Below, piece after piece: positions 46,234 through 57,939 of a DNA stretch of 64,000 nucleotides; the stretch's first letter is position 1, and each line of letters starts with the position of its first letter. A program made the position numbers and the translations under genes. The notes beneath the pieces were generated by a model. That model was not told the DNA's origin, did no database searches, and saw only the letters and a program-made list of their open reading frames with translations. This DNA is from Humulus lupulus. Its lineage: Eukaryota > Streptophyta > Magnoliopsida > Rosales > Cannabaceae. The stretch spans positions 227,710,360 to 227,774,359 of the forward strand of contig NC_084793.1 of assembly GCF_963169125.1 (NCBI RefSeq), read 5' to 3'.

Positions 46234-48102
46234 TTAGTCCAAATACCCTTTCACCTTGGCTAGGTATGCAGCCATCTTTGGGCCTCTTTCTTGATATTCA
46301 CCTTTCACCTGAAATACCACTAATTGTGAGTCACTAAAGACATGCAAATGTGTTACCTTCAGCTCCTTGGCTAGTCGCAGGACAGCCAGGAGTGCTTCGT
46401 ATTCTGCTTCATTGTTGGAAGCTTCAAATCTGAAATTTATTGTATAATACCTCTTATGCCCCCCAGGTCTTGTCATTACTATGCCAGCTCCTGCCCCTCC
46501 TTCGTTGGACGCTTTGTCTACATGGAGGCTCCATTCTTCAGACTGTTTTTCTCCTCCATAAGTTGGTTCATTTTCTTCTATTTCTCCCTCTTCATGTGCT
46601 CGGTAGGAAAACTCGACTATAAAGTCTGCAAGCACTTGCCCATTGATTGAGATTCTTGGGGTATAAGTGATGTCAAACTTACTTAATTCAATCGACCATT
46701 TTAGCAACCTTTCTGAAGTTTTTGGTTTATGCAAGACTTGACGCAAAGGGGTGTTGGTGAGCACTTCAATAATATGAGTGTGAAAATAGGGCCTTAGCTT
46801 TAGCGAGGCCACTACCAAAGCGCATGCTAATTTTTCTATTTCTAGGTACCAGGTTTCTACATCTACCAACTGCTTGCTAACATAGTATACGGGTTGTTGG
46901 TGCTTCTTTTCCCCTTTGACTAGGGCTGTCCTAATGGCATGCTCCAACACTGCTAAGTATAGGTACAATCTTTCCCCTTTCTCTGGCTTAGCCAAAAGGG
47001 GTGGTTTTCCGAGGTGCTCTTTTAGCTTAGCAAAGGCTTCCTGACAATCTTTATCCCAAGCGAACTTTTGGTTCCCTTTTAGGATGTTGAAGAAGGGGAG
47101 ACACTTGTCGGTGGATCTGCAAATGAACCTGTTGAGTGTTGCTACTCTCCCTGTCAAGCATTGTACCTCCTTTTTGTTTCTTAGTGGGCTCATTTCCAAC
47201 AATTCTCTGATTTTATTAGGATTGGCCTCGATACCCCGGGAATTTACCATAAAACCGAGGAATTTCCCCGACGAAACTCCAAAGGTGCACTTGAGCGGGT
47301 TCAACTTCATTCTGAATCTTCGGAGGGTGTCAAACATTTCTTTGAGTTCATTTGTGAGCTCTTCTGCCTTCTTTGTCTTTACAAACATATCATCTACATA
47401 TACTTCCATAATTCTTCCTATCTGATTTGCAAACATTCTGTTTACCAACCTTTGATAAGTAGTTCCCGAATTCTTTAAACCAAAAGACATTACCTTATAG
47501 CAATAGAGTCCCTTGTCTGTTATCAACAAAGTATGCTCTTCATCACCTGGGTTCATGGGTATTTGGTTGTACCCAGAATAGGCGTCCATGAATCTAAGTA
47601 GCTCGTGCCCAGCCGTGGCGTCTACTAACTAATCTATCCTAGGAAGCGGGAAGTTGTTCTTGGGGCAAGCTTTATTGAGGTTAGTAAAATCCACGCAAGT
47701 CCTCCACTTCCCTTTGGGCTTTGCGACTAGGACTGGGTTGGATACCCATACTGGGTAGAATTCTTCTCGGATAAATCCATTTGCCTTCAACTTCTCAACT
47801 TCGTCTTTCATGGCTGCATTTCTCTCCGGATCTAGCGCCCTCCTTTTCTGCCTCACAGATCTTGATTTTGAGTTGATGTTCAAGTGATGGCACATGACTG
47901 ATGCATCTATCCACACCATGTCCTCGTGACTCCAGGCGAACACATCAAGGTTATCCTTCAGAAACTCTACCAACTTTTCTTCCAAGATATCCGGAAGGTT
48001 TCTCCTTACTTTCAACTTCCTCAACGGCTCATTCATAACTGTGACTTCTTCCAATTCCTCTACTGGCTTGGCCTTGGGTTCCTCTGCGACCCGTGGGTCC
48101 AA
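46234..48102 (-). pseudogene. Tat-1 pol: reverse transcriptase, RNase H and second (archaeal-type) RNase H
   Basis: One minus-strand frame interrupted by a single TAG at 47629-47631. Before it: LRRNLPDILEEKLVEFLKDN-like linker, then KPKGKWRTCVDFTNLNKACP and PLPRID. After it (451 codons from Met 47589): first catalytic Asp in MDAYSGYNQI, catalytic YVDD at codons 64-67, the connection KCTFGVSSGKFLGFMV, a first RNase H domain about 200-325, and a second RNase H about 350-451 with DKASNEGGAGAGIV, SNNEAEYEALLA and VFSDSQLV, which carry the Asp, Glu and Asp of the archaeal-type enzyme. Two RNase H domains in tandem are the hallmark of the Tat/Ogre lineage. Apart from the stop the catalytic residues look intact. 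Confidence 0.9.
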
Positions 48103-48776
48103 TTCATGTGGGTTTGCACTACCATCACTATAGACATTGGCAGTTTCATGGTTGTGTGGAGGGACGTGTTACAACCTTCCCTCGCTTCCTTCTGCTCCCC
48201 TTTCACACTCGCTATCCTTACAGGAGTCAGGAATGTGATGGACAAGTGATATACTGAGGTTATTGCCTTCAATTCTCTTAGGGAGGGTCTCCTTAATACA
48301 GCATTGAAGGCGGAGGCACAGTCTACCACGACAAAGTTTGACATTATGGTGGTTTATTTGGGTTGCTCTCCCATGTTGAGGGCTAACTCAATTGTGCCTA
48401 TGGGCTGTATCGAGTCTCTTGTAAACCCACACAGGGAGGTATTGGAGGGCTTTAGGTTCTCGATGTTTGGTCCCATCTTCTCTAAAGCTGGGTGATATAG
48501 GATGTTTACCACCAGGACCCGATGCACCGTCATGTTAGCAAGTTGAACAGTCAGTACCAAGGGATCGTTGTGAGGAAAATTCAGACCAATTGCGTCTTCT
48601 TCGATGAAAGTTATCAAGTCATTCTCCCCCTTAAAACTCTTTGGGGAGCGTTGCTCCAAACATAAGATGCATGGAGGTGGACTTCGCCTGGCTTTCCTAG
48701 CGTATCTATCTCGGCCCTTCCTCAATTCACCTCTGAATCCTAGCCCTCTAAAGATGGTCCTAACCTCTCCTTGCAC
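48060..48776 (-). pseudogene. Tat-1 protease region
   Basis: Minus strand. 48354-48776 has the Tat-type linker TFIEEDAIGLNFPHNDPLVL followed by the protease start, but where the active site should read like V-D-x-G-S-S-V-x-I-L-Y it reads VLVVNILYHPALEKMG: the catalytic Asp and the Gly-Ser are missing. The second protease motif is present after a shift (VVVDCASAFNAVLRRPSLRE, from 48344), then LKAITSVYHLSITFLTPVRI leads to the polymerase. The protein cannot have been a working protease. Confidence 0.85.
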
Positions 48777-50378
48777 CTCTAGGGCTATATCTCATGCCCG
48801 TGGTGAGGGTATTCCTTCTTCCGGTCTTTGATTTTCTCTGCGGACGTATCTACCCGAGAGTTCCATGCGTATAAGCTCTTCGATTTTTATCTTCAAATGA
48901 GTGCATTCTACGGTGGTGTGGCCAATGTCTTTATGATACTGACAATACTTACTGGGGTCTCTTTTTGATCGATCTTTCTTCATTGGTGAGGGTCTTCTGT
49001 AGGGGACCTGATTCTCATTCGTTACGAAGATAAGCTCCCTAGCATGTGTTAGGTCAGTAGAAAAGGTGTATAGGGTCTGTCTATGTTCACCAACGCGTCG
49101 GGGCTTCCGAGGACGATCATCTCTTGGCCCTTCGTAGACCCTCTTTTTTTTGCGCTATTTAGGCCTTCACGGATTGAGGGTTTTAGGGATGACCCGCCCT
49201 TCCAAACCTTAAGACTCTCGTGACCATCCTCAACACAGATGTATTTCTGTGCCCATTCGTAGAAATCATCTAAGTCAGTGACCTCCCTCTTCAGCATGTT
49301 ATCCCACAACTTACTACCAAGGTGTACTCCAACTATAATTCCCATTTTTAACTCCCCCCCCCCCCCCCCCCGGGTTAGGCTTACTACTTTTGCTGCCTCC
49401 ATATTAAACCTATGGATATAGCTCTTCAGGCTTTCTTATTGTCCTTGTTTTACGTTAGCGAGGCTTGTGCCTGGCATTGTGTAATCACGCACAGCGTGAT
49501 GTTGCTGGAGAAATTCGTTAGAAAATTGTTGCCAAGACCTGATGGACCCTGGCCAGAGTCTCTTAAACCAATTGTACACAGGACCCTTTAACGTGACAGC
49601 AAAGCAGTGGCATCTGGGTTTGCTATTAATTCCCCTTAGCTTCATTAGGTCATTGAACGCATCACGATGGTATTTTGGATCTGTATTGCCCTCGTAAGGG
49701 GTCATGTGAGGCTCTTCGAAGTTGGCTGGGAGCCACATGGCTTGGATTTCCCTACTGAAGGGTGATTCGTAATCAAACTCTTCATCGACAGCGAGCCCCC
49801 AAACACAGTGATTTTCTTGCTCCGTAGGCTTCTCATCTCAGTGTCAAAGTCTTGCCTCCTTTTGTTCAAGGAGTCTCTCAAATTGGATGGGTTAGCCTTT
49901 CCTTTCCTTTTGTCTTCAAGGGGAGCTACAGGAGGTGCGATCCTCTCATTCATCCTTTTTTTTGTTGACTTCTTCCCTCAATTATGGGGGGGTTCCCTTG
50001 AAGTGACCTCAACTTCGTTTTGAGGGTTAGTGTTGCTCCTCCACTCTGGCCCCTTATGCTGCTTTGCCTGTCCGGGACATTCATGCTGCTTTGGCCGAGG
50101 AGTATTGCTAGTGGAGATTCGAGTCCTCCCATCATCTACAGGGACTATGGTTTATTCTCCTTTAAGGCCTTTCTCCTTTCACTTAGGAAGAGGCATGCTT
50201 GATTTTCCTTGTAACAGGTCATTCAACACCTCTTGCATATTTTCTAAGGTTGTTGCTAGCCTATGATTCTTTCGATGTATCTCGCGTATCTCCTCTTCGT
50301 AGAACCGAGTCCTAGAGCTCGAGCTTATGGAATGTACTCGGGGACTCTTGTTGGGCCTGCGCATAGAAGGCCTCGGAT
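48777..50378 (-). pseudogene. Tat-1 gag
   Basis: Minus strand, several frames. From the N-terminal side: MRRPNKSPRVHSISSSSRTR and a coiled helix EIHRKNHRLATTLENMQEVL (50179-50364); a charged middle (49702-50135); the capsid core at 49436-49738 (YEGNTDPKYHRDAFNDLM, PVYNWFKRLWPGSIRSWQQF); and the nucleocapsid motif YCQYHKDIGHTTVECTHLK near 48930. A run of 18 C at 49354-49371 breaks the frame. The first residues of Gag lie 5.6 kb away at 55990-56040, because a copia-type LTR block is inserted at about 50384. Confidence 0.85.
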
Positions 50379-50560
50379 CTGTTGGGGTTTTATGCCCTAA
50401 TTAAAACCCAAATTCTTGGTAATCTCATTTTATTATCAATAAAAGAATAGAAATCATTTTTTTGACTTGGTTAATCACTTTGCTCACATGTTTTATTTTC
50501 ATGATTATTTGTTTAATATAAACTTCTATTAAATCCCAAGCATATAGTTGATCTTATTTG

Positions 50561-51112
50561 TTCAAAATAAGTTAGTCATATGATTAGTCAGTGCACAGGA
50601 TTTACACTGACTTGCCAATCTACGATATGATCTACTTACACATTGCAGTGTTATGTTCTTTCCAGAACATTAGCAAAGTAGATAAGATCGGATGTATTTG
50701 TTACATCGGACTGGACCGATATTGACAGTTGATAAGATAAGTAAACATACCGTTATTATCTATTCTAGTCATATCATATAGTTGACCATAGGTCAATTCA
50801 ATCTCAATTATGAGTGGTTATTATTCTAACTGATTGTATTATTTGAGTTCTTTGACTTGTTCGTTACCAGCTTACCCTACGGACTAGCCCATACTTACAT
50901 CTTGGGAACTCGGTAGTATAATTGAGTGGGAGTGTTAATCATAGATATGAACATCTATAGCTTCTGATGAAGAAGTGAAACGGTGGTTTCCTTTTAGTTT
51001 GGTTCAAGGTGTTAAATGATAGAGATCTCATTTCAGTAATTAAATTAGTTTACTAAAATATCATTTACAAGGAACTAAGTGTTTTAAGGATAAAATACAA
51101 TGAGGGGTAAAA
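50561..51112 (+). repeat. Direct repeat R1, copy 1
   Basis: 552 bp, repeated at 51918-52469 at a constant offset of 1357 with about two differences and no indels. Just before it (near 50550) about 45 bp of LTR sequence present in copy 2 are missing. Confidence 0.9.
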
Positions 51113-51879
51113 AATAAAGAAAATTAAAATTGTGAAAATTTATTATTTATAATCAAAGCAAAAAATATCATATTTATTTTGTATTTAAAATTGTTTTTAA
51201 AAAATATGATATTTTTGTTAGTTGAGATTTGAATAATTAGATATTTTCTACAAATATTCAAATTCAAATTTAAAAATAGACTAACAACTTAATTTTAAAT
51301 ATTTTAATATATTAAAATATTAGGATTATGATATCAAATATTTAAGATATTTTCATTTAAATTCTTGATATTTTTATTAAATCTTTATTTGAAAATATAA
51401 ATATCTTTTTATTCTATAGTTTTTAATATTTAAATTATTTGAAATTTGAACATTGTTAGTTAGATATTTTTATGGATATTTGAATTTGTTTAACTATTTG
51501 AGATATTTTAGGGTTGTTATAACTATTTATATTTTATTATTTTTAAATGGTTAAAATATTAGATAATAATTGTAACAACACAAGATATTTTTGGAAAATT
51601 GTTTAGATATTGATTTTAAAATTTAAAATTGGTTAAATTTTGAAAAATATCATTTTTTCAGCCAATTAATAAAATATTTTATTTAATAAATGGGATTTAA
51701 ATGGTTAATTGTTGATAAATCCTATTTAAATTAAATTAATATTTTTTTTTTCAAATTAACCTAAAACCTTGTTGATTGTTGATAAATGAAATTTAAATTA
51801 ACTATTGTTAATTGTTGATAAATTTCATTTAAATTAACTTATTTTTTGGAAAATTTAATTAATTTGAATTTTTTTTATA
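51110..51879 (+). repeat. Direct repeat R2, copy 1
   Basis: 770 bp of AT-rich DNA, repeated at 53983-54752 at a constant offset of 2873 with about four differences and no indels. It joins R1 copy 1 through a short A run and joins R1 copy 2 through TTTATAG. Confidence 0.92.
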
Positions 51880-52469
51880 GTGACGTAATCACAGTGGAAT
51901 ATAAATATGATTATATGTTCAAAATAAGTTAGTCATATGATTAGTCAGTGCACAGGATTTACACTGACTTGCCAATCTACGATATGATCTACTTACACAT
52001 TGCAGTGTTATGTTCTTTCCAGAACATTAGCAAAGTAGATAAGATCGGATGTATTTGTTACATCGGACTGGACCGATATTGACAGTTGATAAGATAAGTA
52101 AACATACCGTTATTATCTATTCTAGTCATATCATATAGTTGACCATAGGTCAATTCAATCTCAATTATGAGTGGTTAGTATTCTAACTGATTGTATTATT
52201 TGAGTTCTTTGACTTGTTCGTTACCAGCTTACCCTACGGACTAGCCCATACTTACATCTTGGGAACTCGGTAGTATAATTGAGTGGGAGTGTTAATCATA
52301 GATATGAACATCTATAGCTTCTGATGAAGAAGTGAAACGATGGTTTCCTTTTAGTTTGGTTCAAGGTGTTAAATGATAGAGATCTCATTTCAGTAATTAA
52401 ATTAGTTTACTAAAATATCATTTACAAGGAACTAAGTGTTTTAAGGATAAAATACAATGAGGGGTAAAA
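51878..52469 (+). repeat. Direct repeat R1, copy 2
   Basis: Second copy of R1, here preceded by the LTR sequence TAGTGACGTAATCACAGTGG that is also found in the LTR at 27010 but deleted ahead of copy 1. Downstream it continues into normal LTR sequence, so this copy is in the original context. Confidence 0.9.
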
Positions 52470-53789
52470 CGGTATTTTAGCCCTATCTCATTGTAGACTG
52501 TCTATAGAGGATTTAGTGACAATTATGGTTGTAACAATGGATAATTAATAGTGTATCTATTTTTGTTATAGAGTGTTATACGAATTCAAGAGTGCAATTC
52601 CGAGTCTATAGTGGAGTCACGAGGAATTAATAAGTTAGTAAATTTATTTGTTAGATTTATGATAACTTATTGGAGATTGATTTCATAGGCCCATGGTCCC
52701 CATTGTACCTTGAATAAAACAATCTAGATAGTCTCAATTAATTGATTTAATTATCAATTAGAATTATCAAAGTTGACCAGGTCAATTTTGGATAGTTTCA
52801 CAGAGTTGTGTAATTTTGAGAAGAAAAGAGAAATTATGGCAGATTTATTAATTAAGATAAATTGGTATCTAAATTAATAAATAAGTTTAAATCAATGTTC
52901 AAATTATAAATAATTAATTTGATAAAAGATTTAAATAATTGTTTAATTAATTAAATCAATAGAAAATAATACGGGCCTTGATTGTAAGTCCAATGGGCTT
53001 ATAATCAAATGGGAAATTTTACGGGCCTATAGCCCATGATAATTTCGACCTAGGGCTTCAAAATGGCTGTTATTTTATTGATTTTTTAAATTAAATTAAA
53101 TGGCCTAATTGAGTCTATAAAATTAGTGCTTAGAGAGAAGTCAAAAGATAAGTCACAAGTCAGATTTTCTGATAGTTTTAGATTCTCTCTAAACACAAGT
53201 CCTTTTCTAAGCCTCTTTGTTATATTCTCTTCTGCTCTCTATATCTATCTCATGTGTTGAGAATTGCCCACACTAGTCTAGGTGGTTCTAAGGATACATT
53301 GGAAGATTGTGAAGAAAATAGAAGATCGGTTCAGTTTCTTGATAATACTCTGCGACAGAGAGGATACAAGAGTTAGAGAAACTGAAGGAATGACTCTTTA
53401 ATTTCGCTGCATATACTGTAAGTATTCTATTCTTTGTTTCTCTTTGAATTCAATTTTAGAAACATGTTTTAGGCTATCTCATATTAACTTGTTTAATATT
53501 AGATATATATGAAAATAAATAAAGAGCCTTTGGTAATCTTAATTTTCATGCATGAACATGTTTAAAATTGGATTATTTGATATGTTTGAATAATTGGATG
53601 GTTTTCATGTTTTTATGAAGCATATTGATTTTATGTGAATTTTAGCAATTTATAGGTTATTTGTAGTGTTTTCTATGATATTAATTTTTATATATGCTTT
53701 ATTTTGTGTAAAGCATGTTAAAAATTAATTAGAAAATTGTTTTGGTTTGAAAAATTGCTCAAAAAAAATTTTGAATTTTTTTTTTTTGC

Positions 53790-53935
53790 ACGGGCTCCCA
53801 TGCGCGCGCGCACATCGCACCAGCGTGTGCGCGCCCCGCCAACGCCCAGCGCACGCCGCACGCACCCCGCCTGTGCCCTACGTGCGCCCCGCGCGCGCGC
53901 GACACCAGCCAAAGCACACGGGTGAACGGTACCCG
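53790..53935. other. GC-rich island inside AT-rich DNA
   Basis: About 145 bp dominated by GCGCGC, CGCACC and GCCCCGC, between long A/T runs on both sides. ORFs on both strands here are by-products of composition. Nothing coding is recognised. Confidence 0.7.
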
Positions 53936-53982
53936 ATACGGGTACTATTCATCGAGAAATTTTTTTTTAAATTTTTTTTTTG

Positions 53983-54752
53983 AAAAATAAAGAAAATTAA
54001 AATTGTGAAAATTTATTATTTATAATCAAAGCAAAAAATATCATATTTATTTTGTATTTAAAATTGTTTTTAAAAAATATGATATTTTTGTTAGTTGAGA
54101 TTTGAATAATTAGATATTTTCTACAAATATTCAAATTCAAATTTATAAATAGACTAACAACTTAATTTTAAATATTTTAATATATTAAAATATTAGGATT
54201 ATGATATCAAATATTTAAGATATTTTCATTTAAATTCTTGATATTTTTATTAAATCTTTATTTGAAAATATAAATATCTTTTTATTCTATAGTTTTTAAT
54301 ATTTAAATTATTTGAAATTTGAACATTGTTAGTTAGATATTTTTATGGATATTTGAATTTTTTTAACTATTTGAGATATTTTAGGGTTGTTATAACTATT
54401 TATATTTTATTATTTTTAAATGGTTAAAATATTAGATAATAATTGCTACAACACAAGATATTTTTGGAAAATTGTTTAGATATTGATTTTAAAATTTAAA
54501 ATTGGTTAAATTTTGAAAAATATCATTTTTTCAGCCAATTAATAAAATATTTTATTTAATAAATGGGATTTAAATGGTTAATTGTTGATAAATCCTATTT
54601 AAATTAAATTAATATTTTTTTTTTCAAATTAACCTAAAACCTTGTTGATTGTTGATAAATGAAATTTAAATTAACTATTGTTAATTGTTGATAAATTTCA
54701 TTTAAATTAACTTATTTTTTGGAAAATTTAATTAATTTGAATTTTTTTTATA
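53983..54752 (+). repeat. Direct repeat R2, copy 2
   Basis: Second copy of R2. After it the sequence continues ATAAATTCTAGATAATTAATT, unlike copy 1, so this is probably the original location. Confidence 0.92.
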
Positions 54753-55985
54753 AATTCTAGATAATTAATTGCGGTATTTTTGCAAATGAAATAAATTGTG
54801 GAATTTTTGCATAAATTCATAGAATTGCTCATGTAGTAACATGATTAGGCCCATCCAATTATAACATGTCTGTTTGCACTATATGTGGTATTTTTGCAAT
54901 TGGGCTTAGATGCATATAGTGGCCCATATGTTTGTTAGATATATGGTATTTTGCCAAATAAAATATTCATAAAATGATAGGTTTTATTTGGGCCCATTAG
55001 AAAATGTAAAGTTTAAATTCCTCTCTTGTGGGTGATTCCACTTGTGAAGGCCCATTTGCTTTGCATGACTATAGTGGGCCTAATCAATTAATAACAATTA
55101 ATAAAACGAAGGTTTAAATTCCTGTCTTTTGGACCTTGTATGGAAGATAGGGGGGCTTTGTAGTGGGAACGACATACTGGACCCAGCCCTCCTCCATACA
55201 AGCCCGATTGTTAAGGCCCATTTACCTGAGTTGGACTTAATTGTATAGGTTCATTATATTAGTTAAACCTAAATGTTGATTAGCAACAAATTAATTCTAA
55301 ATTAATTGAATTTGTTTCAATGTGACACTTTAGAATTAATAGGAAATTATAGAACTTTGGTTTTAAAAATTTTAATCTGTTTAATTTTTTTTTGGGGGAA
55401 AACCATAGTCATTAATTTTCTAAAAATAAATAATAAAAATACTATTTTTAATTTTATAATGAGCTTATTTTAAGAATTTTATTCGATCTCCACCATTGGT
55501 TTAACATAGTCAATAGCTTAATGGGGCCTCAAGGCGCTTTGATTCGTCCCCCTACGGAAGGTGTTCATTAGTTATTTTGACAAGGTTAGATTAAAGATAG
55601 ATAATTATAGGTCAAATTCTACTAGACTCACCCCTACGGTGACTACTAGGACTAAATCTATGATTATTGAAACTGTGGGTCTAGCTCATAAAATAAGAGA
55701 TTTTGTTTTCTTATTTTGATCGAATAGTAGGTTGTTAATAGTGGTGTCCATTATTAAATGAGTTTACAACTCTATTTAAATAGTGATATTTTTTACTCTC
55801 GCCAACCAGGACAATAAAATCATAGATTAGTTAAAAACCTAAAGAAATAGAGATATGATTGTTTTTGGTATTTTTTCTCATATCTTACATATTTTTGGTA
55901 TATGTTGTACTATTTCTTGAAATTTGTGTGAATAGAAGTTTTATTGAGCAAATGTGATTGATTTCTATTTTATTGGTAATTTGTA
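54753..55985. other. AT-rich non-coding segment of the inserted block
   Basis: No ORF, primer site or tRNA. It has a fairly conserved-looking stretch (55480-55700, including GGGGCCTCAAGGCGCTTTGA and CCCCTACGGAAGGTGTTCAT) that resembles a retrotransposon leader more than random AT-rich DNA, but I cannot assign it. Confidence 0.5.
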
Positions 55986-55989
55986 GTTT

Positions 55990-56040
55990 TGAGTTATGGC
56001 TGTGTCTACTCCCATCCAAACGCTTAGAACGTCTTGGCAT
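55990..56040 (-). pseudogene. Tat-1 gag, first codons
   Basis: Minus strand ATG at 56040 followed by MPRRSKRLDGSRHSHNSKLQ, a basic Gag start placed 55 bases inside the primer site. The frame runs into the inserted block; the rest of Gag begins at 50378 (TDPRPSMRRPN). Confidence 0.75.
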
Positions 56041-56095
56041 ATTTCCTTGTTGGAGTCAATAGAAGAACAGTGGCTAAACAATTATCTTTCCCACT

Positions 56096-56105
56096 GACGG
56101 CGCCA
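56096..56105 (-). other. Primer binding site of Tat-1
   Basis: Minus strand TGGCGCCGTC within TTTGGCGCCGTCAGTGGGAA, the TGGCGCC-type site usual in Athila/Tat elements (commonly assigned to tRNA-Asp; the tRNA identity is not shown by this sequence). Confidence 0.8.
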
Positions 56106-56111
56106 AACAGT

Positions 56112-57431
56112 TGATGGTAAGAACTCGTCAACTAAGTTAGATCAAGAACTTTGTGAGTTGTGAAAGAAGTGAACTCAAAATCGGTTGAACTTCAAACAAA
56201 CTTTCTTATGATTTCAAGAACACAAAAAGTAAATGCTAGACTTTTAGAACGAAAAATAGAGAGAACGTAGAATGTGTGTTTTCATTAGAAATGACTGGTT
56301 ACCAAATTCTCAAAATTCGACCCCCTTCTTAGGCGAAGGGAGGTCATATTTATAGTAGAGCACTATTAACTCACTGTACATGGTGGTCCCTAGGGAACAT
56401 GACCTTACATGTGAAATCTACGGATGGTAGTGGTGCTAGGAACGTTGTGGTCGGCTCCAGTACATGCCAAGGGCCTGTGGGAGCACCTCAATTTTAGTAC
56501 CTAGTTGTACCTTTACTATCTGTTTACTACCAATGTCAGAGGCTGACTAGGAAGGACCACATAAGGTACCTTGCTCGTACGACCACTACTTGTCTGGCAT
56601 TGAGATTAGGATCAGACATCTGGGGTTTTCAGGGTCGTACCCCCGTACGTACTTTGTACTTGCACGCTCTCTTTGAGCCATGCATGGGGTCTTATCCTCA
56701 CGTGGCGTCCTATATCTTTTAACCTTTGAATGCTGAAGTTCTTATGTGTCCTCAAGGGAGATGTGCCCCCAAGAGACATGCGAGGAAAAATCCTCGTGTG
56801 ATGCCCGACGTGGGAGGGAAGACCAGTGCAAGGATACGCCTTGCGAGATGATGGTGAGGGACGGTGGCCTGATGCACGCGTGAGGCCCTTAGCGCGAGGT
56901 GGATCCTGATGTATGCGCGAGGACATGGCACAAGATGGTGGTCTGATGTGCGCGCGAGGCCCTCCTCATGAGGCGCATGGCGCGAGACAGACCTGGATGG
57001 GTGCGCGAGGTGCGAGACGAGGGTCTTGCGAGGGGGAAGCTGCTTGGCGCACGAGGTCGTGGCACGAGATGGTAGTCTGACGCAAGATAGATCCGAGCGG
57101 GCGTGCGAGGCACGAGACGAGGGTCTCGTGAGGGGGGAGCTACTTGGCGCGCGAGGCCGTGGTGCGAGATGGTAGTTTGATGTGAGCGCAAGGCCCTCCT
57201 TACAAAGCCCATGGCGCGAGACAGATCCAAATGGGCGCGCGAGGCGCGAGACGAGGGTCTCGCGAGGTTTTGCAGCTTGGTGGGATGAGGCACCGGGTGG
57301 CTAGCGGGGCTTTTCCTGTTGAGGCTTCCTAACACACATCTAGGGGTGTAGGCATATGTGCGTATTTGGGGTCTTCACGGGACCTTAGCACGAGATGTGG
57401 GTCTTTCACTGGTGTGTAATTTTTAGCATCA
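56112..57431 (-). repeat. 5' LTR of Tat-1, about 1320 bp
   Basis: Bounded on the plus strand by TGATGGTAAG at 56112, beside the primer site, and TTTTAGCATCA at 57431; read on the minus strand it begins TGATGCT and ends TTACCATCA, a proper inverted terminus. The left half is ordinary and the right half very GC-rich. No second copy is present in the window, so the 3' LTR of Tat-1 has been lost or lies elsewhere. Confidence 0.75.
56880..57275. repeat. GC-rich imperfect repeats in the Tat-1 LTR
   Basis: Three imperfect copies of a block like GCGAGGCGCGAGACGAGGGT followed by CTCGCGAG, at about 57000, 57102 and 57239, with related AGGCCCTCCT...GCGCGAGACAGA pieces between. The segment is much richer in CpG than its surroundings. 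Confidence 0.75.
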
Positions 57432-57939
57432 CAAACTAAATATACGTTTATAAATATAAACTTTGTATTAATATATTTCGTAAGATATCAATTTATAGAA
57501 TAAAAATATAGCCATAAATTTTCTATAGATACCCAAAAATTTATACGTACCCAAATAGCAGATTAATAGTTTATATATATATGGGGGTTCACTCTTAATG
57601 GTGATTGAGTTTTTTCCCTATGGATGGTTTGTTAATTAATAGCCATTGGATTAAGATCTAATTGTCCACATTTAAAGATGTTAATTAATGTTATCTTTGA
57701 CTTTTTCAAACTTGGTAATGAGCTACCTGCTAACATGGTACCTTTTAATTTTAAATAATTATAAAAACATTATTTAAGATTCATTCCAAGATTCCATATC
57801 TCTATTCCTTTCATTCCTTGTTCTTTCCAGATCCATTCTTTATGCATTAATGACTCCTATCTTCCCAACTACAATTAGTTGGCTAATTAATGATGCATAT
57901 TTCAAAATTTATATATATTATATATATTTTTATACAAAA
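57432..57939. other. AT-rich spacer
   Basis: No gene. Contains GGGGGTTCACTCTTAATGG (57582-57600), which could be the edge of a DNA transposon, but no matching inverted end was found. Confidence 0.5.

Larger units (their letters stand above)
50385..55990 (+). mobile_element. Inserted copia-type LTR block with internal duplications
   Basis: Begins TGTTGGGGTTTTATGCCC, the same LTR family as 26831-28656, directly after Tat-1 gag. LTR homology runs, with rearrangement, to about 53420 (CTCTGCGACAGAGAGG at 53348-53363, then TTTCGCTGCA). From there to about 55990 the DNA is AT-rich, with no ORF and no primer site found. The far end abuts the Tat-1 gag start. No matching target duplication was seen (GGATC precedes the LTR), so this may be a long LTR, or an LTR plus leader truncated on its right. 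Confidence 0.65.

Noticed and set aside
26831..53420. The two TGTTGGGG LTRs as ends of one copia element
   Set aside because: Each has its own flank context (polypurine tract of the copia at 26831; Tat-1 gag at 50385), and Tat-1, C and E lie between them.
53718..53983. Overlapping ORFs of 62-78 codons, Ala/Arg/Pro-rich, on both strands
   Set aside because: Produced by the GC-rich island; open in several frames at once and of low complexity.
56612..57335. Two minus-strand ORFs of 104 and 148 codons, Arg/Ser/His/Pro-rich
   Set aside because: They lie in the GC-rich repeat part of the Tat-1 LTR; the apparent protein repeats follow the DNA repeats.
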